The notes under the pieces are model-generated. The model was not told where the DNA came from, ran no database searches, and worked only from the letters and a program-made list of their open reading frames with translations. DNA of 64,000 nt, taken from positions 124,001 to 188,000 of the forward strand of contig JAREIK010001323.1 in NCBI GenBank assembly GCA_029783825.1. The letters run 5' to 3'. Within the stretch, counting starts at the first letter, position 1. Each line of letters begins with the position of its first letter. This DNA is from Sapria himalayana. Lineage: Eukaryota > Streptophyta > Magnoliopsida > Malpighiales > Rafflesiaceae. Below are positions 12,101-24,400 of this stretch, in pieces. The position numbers and the translations under genes are program-made.

Positions 12101-15100
12101 TTAGTTTTTTTTTGGGAGCATCTAGTATGTTTTTTGCATCAACCCTAGCCACACACACATGCATATATGTGTGTGTGTGTGTGTGTATTATTTCTTTTAT
12201 GCTTGCTTAAAAAATTTTTAAGAGTTGTAATTTTGATTTTTTAACTTTGATAATAACAATGAGTTTGTGATCATATTATTTGGAGGACTAAAATTTATAT
12301 GGTTGATTTAAATTATACTGCAGATGTGTTTTGATGATTATTATGATTTGACTGTGACTAAGGGGTTGTTTGATAAACTAAAAAAATTAAGTACGGAAAA
12401 AAAATATTGAAAAAATTAAGTGTTGAATTTTATAAGTGTATTGTAAAACTGTTTGATAAGTTACTGACGATTGAATGTTGAAAATAAATATATTGTTTGA
12501 TAACTATAAATGCTAATACTAAAAATTTTGTAATTTATATTTTTATCCTTATTATTATTGTGGTATATATTATTCAAAATAAATAGAATTTCTAATAATA
12601 TTTAAAAGAAAATTACTACAAATATATCCATAATTAAATCATAAAATCCAAAAAAAGATAAATATGTTTATAAAATAAACAAAAATTAATGTGTAACTAG
12701 TTGATTTGCTATTTACTCTCTTAAATTATTCATGTAAATTTGATCAGCTTGTACAGTTCTTCCTCATACTTATAGTAGATCTTCATGATTATTTTGAGGT
12801 ATTCCAAATTTTTATCATACTCATTTTCACCTGCTCTAAGAAAGCATCAGCAATACATAATTTTCGGATATAATTATGCATAGCTATGCAAACAATAATA
12901 ATATTTTTTTGTACTTGAAAAGAATAAAGTGTCATTCTCTTTAGATTAAAAGATAAGTTTTCAAAATACCAAAAGATCGCTCAATGACATTTCTTAATCT
13001 GACATATGCATAGTTGAATGTCTTTTATTTTGTACGAGGGCGGACACCATTGTAAAAATTAGGCAATCAATATCATTCATTACGGTAAGGTGTCATAAAC
13101 CCTCAAGTATGTGGATATGCTGCATCACAAAGATAATACTTATCTACATAAAAAATTATTTTTCAAATTAATTATGAATTTATTAATACAAGCCTAGAAG
13201 AGAATTATACTAACCTAGTGGAGGTATTGGAAAATTATTTTTTGGATTACGTATAGTCTCTAATAGAGGTGTCAAACGGGCCGGGCCGGCCCGGCACGAT
13301 AAAAAAACGTGCCCGGGCCCGTGCCGGGCCCGGCCGAACAAACCACGTGCCGGGCCGTGCCTGGCCCGGCACGACTCGTGCCTTGGCACGGCACGTCGGC
13401 CCGCGTGCCTGAGTCGTGACTCGTGAGTCGCGACTCACGAGTCACGAGTCACGACTCACGGTCACGACTCACTGAGTCGTGACTCGTGACCCAACCGGGC
13501 CCCGCCCCCGGTAAAAAGACCGCGGGTCGGGTCCAAACAGACCCGCCCCGCCTGCCCTGCCTTGCCGTGCGCCCGTGCCCGAGCGGGCCGGCACGGCACG
13601 GCACGGCCTTGCCGTGCCCACGGGCCGTGCCGTGCCCGAATTTTAAAAACCGTGCCGTGCCGGGCACGGCACGGCAGCACGGCTGGGCACGTGAAAAACG
13701 GGCCGTGCCGTGCTGGGCCGGCCCGTTTGACACCTCTAGTCTCTAATAATACTATTGAATCATATGCTATGTCTTCCTATCCAACCCAAACAAATATAAA
13801 AATTATATTGAAGTCACATATTACTAGAATATTTTGATAACATTCTCATCATCATCTTCTTCTATAAGGAACTTGTTTGTTAGATGATACAACATTAACA
13901 AGAGTCCCATAAAGTTCACTATTAGCACTCTATTAATTGGAATAAATATCAATATAATAATAATAATAACCAGAACACCAATAATAATAAACTTATATTT
14001 TTATTACCTTAAATATTTATCTTAATCGTTGATGAAGATGATTTTTTATGACTTTAATAATTGGGGTAGGCACAATCATCTATCTTTCAAAGAGAAGCTT
14101 TGTCTTTAGTACTTCATGAAAGTAATTATGTATGGTTTGAGTTGAATGGTTGAATCTTCTTTTGGTAACATCACGTTGTGATTTAATATCATAAGGAATA
14201 TCGTAATTTTTTCTTCAACTTTGATGTAATGATTATCTTTCAACAATGTTATATTTTTAAAATGCTCACAAATACGTAAAAATAATTGCTTATTCATTCG
14301 TAAAATTTCTAGATAATATGCTGAATTATCATTTAGAATTTCTTGCACATGCAAAATCTTTCAGTGTCGTTGGTATCTGGTCTTCTTCCAAGTTATTTTT
14401 TCAGATAATCTATTTTACTAGAATCAATGTTGTAATTTTTAATATTTTTCTTTGCTTTTCAGTTAACATCTTCTGATAATATTCAATATTTACAAATATA
14501 TCAATTAAAATTAATAAAAGTAAAAATAATTAATAGCAAAACGAACCATAAAATATTATCATGAAAAAAAATTATGTCAATACAAATAAATGTGCAGACA
14601 AAGTATAAAAATAACCCATAAAATAACACATAAAATTGTATTTTCTTGAATCTCAAGTACCTAAATTAAAATTAAAGTAATCCTAATTTTTTTGTATTCA
14701 TTCGAATCTAAGCAATCCTAATTATCTTTAACTTTTGTGAAAATATTATTCATTATTCTCTGTATGCTCTGCTTTCACAAAAAATGCTAGAAACTACAAT
14801 GTACAATGAGTCATCTATAGATAATGTTGCAATCTTATTCAACTCCTGATTATATTCTTCTATGATAGGTCCATTTGATTGCTCCAATATATTAAGAACT
14901 GTTATCAATTTTTTATCAAGTTCTTTATTTCTTTTTTTTTGGTTCTTCCTTTTTGGTAAATATATATTTTTTTGATGATGAAGAGCTTGGTAAAAACTCA
15001 TACTCTATATCCTTGTGTATATAAGAATTCTCTACAGTTGGTTGATTATTTGATTAATATTTGTCAGCACTATTTTTAGGCAACTCCTATCTAGATGGAC

Positions 15101-18100
15101 CCCATGATTCTTGCATGATAGTTGTAACGCAATCAAAGAGTGATCTCATCTCATTTACATATTGTAGCCCAATATATTAAAATTATTTTGTATCCAGAAT
15201 TTTTTGTTAATCAAATCATTATAAATAATTAATAGTAGTTTAATTTATTTTTCCAAAATATGAACTAAAGAAATGTGCTATGTTTTGATATACTCTTCCT
15301 ACTTTTTTGAAGACCGGTCAACTATATTAGTTGCTGAATTTTAGCCATGGCCAGACTTTCCTATTAAATTTGACTATATCGTGTATTTATGTTTTAAATA
15401 ATTTTATTCATTTTTCAATTGCTTTTGAATAAAATTTATATTTTTGTCCTCTTTAAATGTTTTTAAAAATTTATCCTATGATTCAACATGCAAACTTCTT
15501 CTTTTTTCTCAAAGTATTTTTCTGGTCAAGACATAAATTTAAAAAAAATTTAACTAGTGTTGGTTTTTTCCAACTAGCTTTGGTAATATAAAGAGAAGTC
15601 ATTCCTACATAAGATAATTTAACTGAAAGTTATTTTAAATATTTTCTTTTTTCAAGTAAAAGAATAGACAATAAATTTTAATTCTAAACATTAAAAAATA
15701 ATGCAATAACAAAACTCACATTAATGCATAACATGTTATAAAACTCATTTAAATGCATAACCAACATAAACAAAGTGACTAATTGTGTTGAAATATATGA
15801 CAAACTCAAACAATAAGAGAATCATTGGTAATTCATATGAGATACATGACATAATTGGAATGTCGTAATATTTATATACCTAAACATATTTCTGGGTACT
15901 TAAACTAAAAATTTAACTATTTTTACATATCTAAACATAATTATTCCTAAACTATAGGTAATTCATATTTAATATGGCCTAATATAATTAGATTAAGCAT
16001 AATGATAAACAAAATATAAAGTATAGATGTGTTGCACAACAGTTGCGATGGAGGCCTAAGCAAGCATTTGGGATTCAAATTATTTGGCCTAATATAATTA
16101 AATTAAGCAAAATGATAAACAAAATATAAAGTATAGATGTGTTGCATAGCAATTGCGATGGAGGCCTAGACAAGCATTCTGGATTCAAATCATTTGTCCT
16201 AATATAATTAAATTAAGCAAAATGATAAGCAAAATAGAAGGTATAGATGTGTTGCACAACAGTTATGCTTATGGTCTAGACAAGTCTTCCGGATTTAATT
16301 CATTCAGCATTCAATCTATTTAAGATTTAAACAAAATAGAACGAAAATATCTAAAACCATTCGTGATTCAAACAAATAGAAAGAATAATAAAAAAAAATC
16401 ATTCGGGATTCAAATCATTTGGGATTCAAATAAATCAGAAAGAATAAAAACTAAAATCATTCGGGATTCAAACCAATTAGGGATTCAAATATTTCGCAAA
16501 AAAATAAATGTATTCGGGATTCAAAGCATTCGGGAATTCAAAGTATTCACAATAAACTAAATATATTAATTATAATTTTATAATTATTTGTAAGAATCGA
16601 GTTCTTCACGAAGAAAATAGCGAAGAAATCAGAATCGAATATCATCCAGAGAAGAAAATGAAAATAAAATCCAATTATTCTAACCTTGCAAAAATTAAAT
16701 ATCCCAAACACAGAAAAAATCTTAAATATTAACAACATAAAAATTATTTATGCTCACCGCAAAACTGAACTGACTATACTTCCAAAACATAGAATCCTTA
16801 CGCGAGAACGAGAAAAAAATTTTGCGAGAACAATAACGAAAACGAAAATAAAACAGATACGAAATTCTAAGGATAAAATAATAATTTTAAAAAAATTATT
16901 ATGTTGAGTAATTTTAGCATTCAACGATAAGTAGGTCTCTACCTATTTAATATTTTCGATGCTATTTCATTTAAAATTTTTAATTATCAGCTCTCAACTA
17001 TTTTTTATTAAATACATTAAAAATTTTAAATTATTGAAAATTTTTATTTTTATTAATTATGAAAAAATTAAGTACTTTATCAAACAGCATCTTAAGTTAA
17101 TTTAAGTTAGATGTTTATGATTGCTTATTGTAAATAATTTTCAGGGACTATATACTTATCATTTTACTTTCAACTTTAACTACTTCAATTTCAACTAGAT
17201 GCCCATTATCATTTATAGTAAAAGTTATTGAAGAACCTTCCATTTTACATTTGAAGTGCAATTATTCAGTTAGAAGTGAAATGGTTGTTTGATCTATTTG
17301 TGAAAACTAGAATTATATTCATGATAGAGATCAGTTCTAGTATAATTATCCCACAAGAAATTTCTTTTGCATCTGAGCTTCAAATGTCCATTAAAGAAAT
17401 ATTTTGATTCTCTCAACTCAATCCATTTTATGTTGCATATGTTTCTTATTTTTCTGTTCGTCTCCACGCCAAACTTTCATTTACATAACATGCACGCATG
17501 GGTCTGTGTGTATGTGCATGTGGGTAATGCAGATTTTTTTTCTTTATATGTTTATGTAAAACTTACTGTCATCTGCACTATTCAGTGTTATAAATACTGA
17601 AACAGCACAATTCTTACTCATTTTCAGACTGTTGCGCAGAGGTAACTGGTTCATACAAGAAAAGAGCTGCAGGATACTCGCTTTAATAGTCTGGTACACA
17701 AAACATCCCTTGGCTGAAGATTAACATTGAGTTATTCATATTAAAAATTCTTAAATACACCATCTGTTGCACTCTTTTAGTGCGGGGCCTCCAGTTCTAG
17801 GTGTAAATAGTTTTGATGAAGATGCTTCAATTGCGAAAAAAAACGCTACTGTTGATGATGTGTTGAAAGAATTAGTTCAATGGCTTTGTTCTCAGGTCGA
17901 TTCATCATTGTGAGCATCAGTTGGTCTCAATTTTGGTTGTGGTTTTCATAATGCTTCTCCTAATGTTATGTAGTTAAAGAAACCTTCGCACCCGAGTCGT
18001 GGCATTCCTGCGGCTATTAGTTGCCTGGCAACATTACTCAGACTGCCCCTGGTTAGATGTTTGTTTATTCAGGAGGATGGGGTGAAGCTGCTTATCCCAT

Positions 18101-18413
18101 TAATTTCTCCTGCATCGAACCAGCAATCAATGCAGGTTACATTTTGTAGTGATCTTCACTATTTTATGCTGATGTGTTGAGCTATTGTTCATGTAAAATG
18201 ATCATTTAAAACATAGTTTGTTGATTTTTTTTATCTGTTAGTATTTTTTTAATGATTCATTATTACAATTGAAATTGTTTCAATGTTTATGAAAATAATA
18301 TGACCAAGCATGAATTATTGAAAAATTGACTAATTTTTACAATTTTAGTTTACTCTTTTGTTTAGCCATAGGGTCAATGCCTTGCTTGAATGATACATTT
18401 TTTCTAGTAATAT

Positions 18414-18469
<56 letters not shown>

Positions 18470-21400
18470 ATGTCATACATAATGCACAAGACTCTCACTT
18501 AGCTTGAAGTCTATGAGTGATTAATATACTGACAGTCTAATTTTCAAAAATTATAGAGGTTGTGTTTGATGAATTTCGAATTTGTTATGTATTATTATAG
18601 GATGAAAAATCTTGTGATAAGGAATGATTTCTCTTATTCATAGATTATATATATATAAAAATAAGAAAATATATTAATTAAGGCACTCTTGAAGCCCTCA
18701 TGACATTGCAATAATTATTAATTAATCATAAGCTATGAAAGAAAATAATAAGTATATCATTACTCCAAAAACTGATAATGATACACATATATGCTGATTG
18801 CCAAATATAAAGGAGATTAAAATCATTATTACACGCCTAATAATTATATATTGAGAATTAATATTTATGTTTATTCATTAGACACACTCTTATGGAATAA
18901 TATTACACTAATTAATTTTTTTTTTAGTTAATCTAATCATGTTTTAATATATATTATGTGTTGGATTTCAATAAAAATAAGAATAAACATGTATTATGAG
19001 ATGTAATAATTATTGGTATTAGTTAACACAAATATTCATGATGATAATTATTCATCTTTTCTTGTTTCGAATCTATGCATTTCAGATAAGTGAGAATAAA
19101 TTTTGTGTGTATGATATATAAAATGCATAAGGGAATATTACATATCATTTTGTTCAACATGAATATACAATACAACGATTATGCAAGGTATATGTATACA
19201 ATGAGCACTCCTTTAAAATATTGAATAAGTTCAAGACAAGCAAAATAGAAGATGAATACAAATGTAAAATATTTAATCAAAGTAAAAAATCTTGACATTT
19301 CAAGTTATTATATAAATATTTAATCAGCTATGTTGAAGGAAATAAAAAAAATTATACCTTCCTTGTCTTTCTAATAATATGTGCTAGTTGAACTCTTGTA
19401 AGAATGAAATTTATAATTATTATTTCATTTTGTATTAATAGCTTATTTCAAAATGTTTCGTTCGCTCCTAAAAAATTATATTGTGAGAGACAAGTTTGAC
19501 TTTTATATATATATATATATATATAATTCATTGACACGTGGTGTATGATTACTACTTCTAAAACAAATATAAAGACTTGACTTTTTCACATATTGAACTA
19601 TATGAAGAATAACATTCATATGTATATGTTATTATTAATCTTGAAAATGACTCAATATATTAACAAAATATGATATATATGATGTTGAAAATATTAGATC
19701 TTTTAGTATTCCTGTAATATTTTTATTTTATTTTTATTTTTTTGATATTGGGTCGGTCTACCAACCCAATTGGGCTATGGGCTAACCACTTGGGCCTTGC
19801 ATAATGGTAGGCAACCTCATCCCTTCCGTAGAGGGTAGTTGGTGGGATTCAAACTCGCAACCCAATAGTTGTGAGTTTCGCATCCAGCCAATCCAACTAC
19901 CATAGAGCTGATTCCTATAATGATCTTATATCTGATGAAATCAATTGAAGTATTTGTATCAACTAAAGGATATATCTCGACTCAAATTGTATCTTTGAAA
20001 ATGCATTGTTTTGATTAAATTATATTAGAAATTGATTACATAATTTTGTTGGATGTAGCATTCTATTTATGATTGTATGTCATCTTGATCCTGATAAAGT
20101 ATTAAGTATATTAAGATTTTTTTTTTATTTTAAATTAAGATTGAACTTTGAGTTAGTAATTATCTAATCATCTTTTCAAGTAATAATATTATTATCTATA
20201 TAAACTAAAAGAATAATTATGTCGTGTGAATATCTCGGATAAAAAAAAAATTAAATTATATTCACAATTTAAAAGGTATCACCATTATAGGAATTCTATT
20301 GAAATCCTAGAGGTTATTTTAACTTTTGCAAAGTATTTTGTAATATACATATTAAATTAATTAATTGTGCACAAAAAATTAGTTGATTGCTACATATGTA
20401 ATTTTACCTTTAGATCTCCATAATGATAGATTTTTTTATGTCTATATGATAAATTCACTATTACATGAATTTACTAAAAATAACATGATCTTGATTAAAG
20501 TTATATTATCCAAGTTTAATCACAATCAGGCAATTTGTTGATTTTCCTTCTAATCAAGATCAAACTTTATAGGGAGCACGAGTACAAAGGTTAATTATTA
20601 TTAAGTTGTGGTAAGAATCAATAAGGCTTATGTAGTAATCTTGAGTGTTTGAGAATCATCAGTCTCATATGTAGTTGATAAAGAGAATGAATATTAGTGA
20701 AATGTTTTAAGGAGTTCTAATCAGAACATGCCCAAATACATAGCTTCTCAATAACTATTGTAGGCAGCGAACTTAAAATTTGTGATGATGATGATTCTTT
20801 GTCATTGTTGATGTAGTTTGACATTCTATATGTGTGATTAATCGATAAGTTTTTTTATTTATGACTTTATGTTACATCTCTTGTCTTGGAAATAGGTCCT
20901 ACATAAAATGACGACAATTATAAATTCATGGAATTAATTTGTGGTGAAATCAATACAACTAATATTTCATGTGATATCTTCTTTTGTCCTTGAGAGAGAT
21001 CCTACATAAGTTCATTTCACCTGAATATATAAAGATCATACCCAATGTATAAGGTTTGTTCTTCAGTATGAAATATGTGAAATGTTAATATCTTGATATG
21101 GTGGATAGCCTTACCTACATTAGTTGATTATACTTGTCATCGCATAATGATATGATTATCAAAATATGCATGCAACATAAGGATTTATCAGGTAATTAAT
21201 TATCTTGGTATTATTATCAATCAAATGTATTGAATTTTAAAATTTTCATGAGATCTAATATTTTCATGTTTGTGTAATAACACTCATTTCTCTTAAATAT
21301 AAAATATCAAAAATAATTTGTGGTTAAAATAATACAACTAATTATGAACATTTTTGTGTTGTAAAAGTATTTTAGATATTTTAATTAAATATATCTTTTT

Positions 21401-24400
21401 TTTTTCTTTGCAGTGCAATTCTAAAATAAAGTAGATGCACATGAAGCCTAGCACATCATTTCGTGCCTAGATGTGAATTCTAATATATTATTTCATGTAA
21501 TTTTTTTTATTTCATAATTAAATTAAGCTTTTATGATTTTATGATTTTTTTTATATTTATTTAAATAACTATATGTATCTAAATTATGAATAATAGTAAA
21601 AAAGTCACCAAAAATTTTAAATTTATCGCTAGTATCATTCTTATTATATTTCTATTTATCATTATAAATTATATGATAGATTTTTGTTAATTCTGAACGA
21701 TTAGTTTAATAAGAAGTTTTAATGTTTTTTTAGCTAGTATGTCTAGCATTCAAATAAAAGAATTTTTTGTAATATTTAAATTGATTGATCTTAAGTTAGC
21801 CAATAAATGCTAATCAAGTTGTAAGTTAATAAGTAAATAATTAAAAAATATCAAATATTCAAAGGATTTTCTCATAGTAAAATAGGGAAAATAGTGTATG
21901 TTTGTTCATCTCTAAAGAAAAACTATTTTATAGGTCATTTGGTTGTCGTATCCAATGCATTAGGTCCCTGCTTTAGCACAAGTTCTATGCGATGTTAATA
22001 TCTCAGCGATCTTATCCATGAAAATCAGAAATATTGTGTTTGATAAGTCTCGAATTTAAGACTTACAGTCTTTGAACGAAGTCACTTGTCACTGTCAATG
22101 ACTTACCAGATGATCATTTATTGCAGTATTATTCTTGGTCAAATATGTTTAACTTTGGAGTTCTTATGAGATTTAATATATTATTATTTGTATAATTACA
22201 TATTATTCTATATGTAGGAACAAGGATACACAACATAAGAAAGGCGATACTTGTAGTTAGGGAAACTGGTAGCTTCTATCAATTGTTTGTGAAAAATTTT
22301 ATTAAAGTTGATACTTGCGTTGCGTTGTTTTTCTCTTTATGGCAATGGATTTTTTTAATGCCATGGATAGAGATTCGATGCTCAAGTTTTGTTTTTTTTA
22401 ATGACATCGTGTTTTATTCATTAGAAATTTATCAGGAATCCAGAGGCTGGATCATGCAATCTGCTACTTATTGTTTATTTTGTTTTTCAGCTTCTATATG
22501 AAACATGTCTCTGTTTGTGGCTATTATCTTACTATGAACCAGCTATTGATTACATGGCTACTTCTAGAACCTTGCCACGACTAATAGAGGTGGTAAAGAG
22601 CTCCACAAAAGAGAAGGTCAATTCTTCTTTATGTTTTTATTGATTAATTGTTGCAATATATCACGTTATGAACAATTACAGGCTGTTCTTGTCAATTTAA
22701 CCAAAATTCTATCTTTTGATATATTTGGAGAATATATTCAGGACTCTGGGAATTAGTTTTGTTTGGTTTCTGCTAGGTTGTCAGGGTGATAGTCTTGACA
22801 TTCAAGAACTTGCTTCCAAAAGGGTCCTTCGGCATTCAGATGGTAGATCATGGACTGTCCCAAATTGTTCAAAGTTTGAAATCTCAAGCATGGAGTGATG
22901 AGGTAAGCCATTCAGAAACTTGGCATTCAACAGCTTACTAATTATTCATTGAGAAATGCATAAATGATTTCAAACATTTGCACGAGGAAAAGGAAAATTA
23001 ACTACACTAAATTAAGAAACATTCAATAGAATTGGTAATTTTTATTGTCATGCTCATGATTTCTAACTATTTATCATATTGCCTTGATCTATGAACAATT
23101 TCTTATGTGTAATAATCAAAAGAAATGTGCAATTACATAAATACTAACATAATTTATCTACTCTAACACACTCTCCATCTCACTCTCTCTTTCTCTCACT
23201 CTCTATTCCACTCTCTCTAACTCTCATTTTCTCTCTCGCTCTTTCTCTTTCACAATCTCATTCTTACTCTCACACTCACACAATCTCTCTCTCTCTCTCT
23301 CTCTCACTATATCTCTATCACTCTTCCTCTCTCACTCGATCTCTCTCTCCCACCCACTATCTCTCTCTATCTTACTCTCTGTCTCTTTCTTTCTATCTAT
23401 ATGAGAATATAACTTCTATTTTTGGAAGAAATATTATTATAGATGAGAATATAATCGAGATCAAAATTATTTAGATGAAAATATATTGGGATAAATGATC
23501 ATATAAGTTCTTATGTACATATTTGTTTAGGATTTATGCTTTATGGTTTATAGTTTCGAGTTTAAGGTTTAAATGTCATGCCTTGATGCCGGTTAAATGA
23601 CTGTATATCTCAGGTTTGATACTCATCAAATATAACTTCTATTTTTGGAGGAAATATTATTTAGATATTAATTTTTCTCAGTCTTGTTAAATAAACATTA
23701 AATGTCAATTTTTAATGAAGAGTTTTTTTTAGACATTAAATGTTTGTTTTCAATAGGGAAGATGAAATGTCAAGAGTCAATAGTGATAATGATTTTTAAT
23801 TTTCGGTTTTACTAGGGCAAACTAATGCCTATAAATAAATCATTGTATTGATTGTAAAATAACAAGAATTAAAGAAAGAAAGAGTCTATTTTCAGAAATA
23901 TTTTCTCCTCAATTATAGTTTACGGCCAAATTTTTTTTTACAATTTTGTATCAGAGGGATGAGGAGTATAATCAATAATGTACCACTGTCCCGATTAACA
24001 AAGGTGAATTACGAGAATTGGAGCATCCAAATGAAAGCTCTTCTCGGTTCTGTTGATTGTTGGAAGGTGGTTCAAGAAGGTTTTGAAGAACCTAAATCTA
24101 CCGAAGGATATACGACGGCTCAAAATAAGGCGTTGAAAGAGACGTGATCAAAAGATAAGATGGTATTGTACATAATGTTCCGAGTTATTGATGAATCGGG
24201 CTTTGAGAAGATTGCGAGTGCAAAAACTTCAAAAGAAGCGTGAGGCATCTTGGAGACTACGTACAAAAGAGCCGACCGAGTTAAACAAGTTCGTCTTCAA
24301 ACTCTTCGCAACTAGTTTGAAAGCATGAAAATGAAGGAGTTAGAAGGTGTGTCCGATTATATCACGCATGTTCAAACCGTGGTAAATCAACTCAACCGAG

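Larger units (their letters stand above)
12362..17091 (-). mobile_element. PIF/Harbinger DNA transposon with both genes, decayed
   Basis: The left end GGGGTTGTTTGATAAAC (12362) and the inverted right end GATGCTGTTTGATAAAG (ending 17091) are related terminal repeats; the GTTTGATAAA core is identical and both continue into a TTAAGT-type sequence. Left flank TAA and right flank TTAA agree with a 3-bp TWA target duplication, give or take one base. Inside, on the minus strand, are a Myb/SANT-like gene (about 15560-14753) and a HARBI1-like transposase (about 14420-12960), the two proteins that autonomous Harbinger elements carry. A 110-bp tandem repeat and short repeats lie near the right end. A hAT-like element (13264-13738) is nested in the transposase. 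Length about 4.7 kb including the nest. Confidence 0.85.
18136..22490. other. 4.4-kb VHA-H intron
   Basis: Contains a microsatellite (18411-18470), a tRNA-derived SINE (19719-19910), and three SINE-like repeat copies (18472, 21034, 21943). The rest is AT-rich sequence in which I see no coding signature or terminal repeats. Confidence 0.85.

Noticed and set aside
13447..13840. Overlapping open frames of 72-94 residues on both strands rich in Arg, Ala, Pro and Gly
   Set aside because: They are translations of the GGCACGG/GGCCCGG repeats in the hAT-like element and have no domain.
15976..16305. A repeat array that could suggest CRISPR
   Set aside because: Long 110-bp near-identical units without unique spacers, in a eukaryotic transposon.
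19840..19910. A tRNA gene on the minus strand
   Set aside because: A and B boxes are present, but no sound cloverleaf was seen. A longer body, an A-rich tail and target duplications show a SINE.
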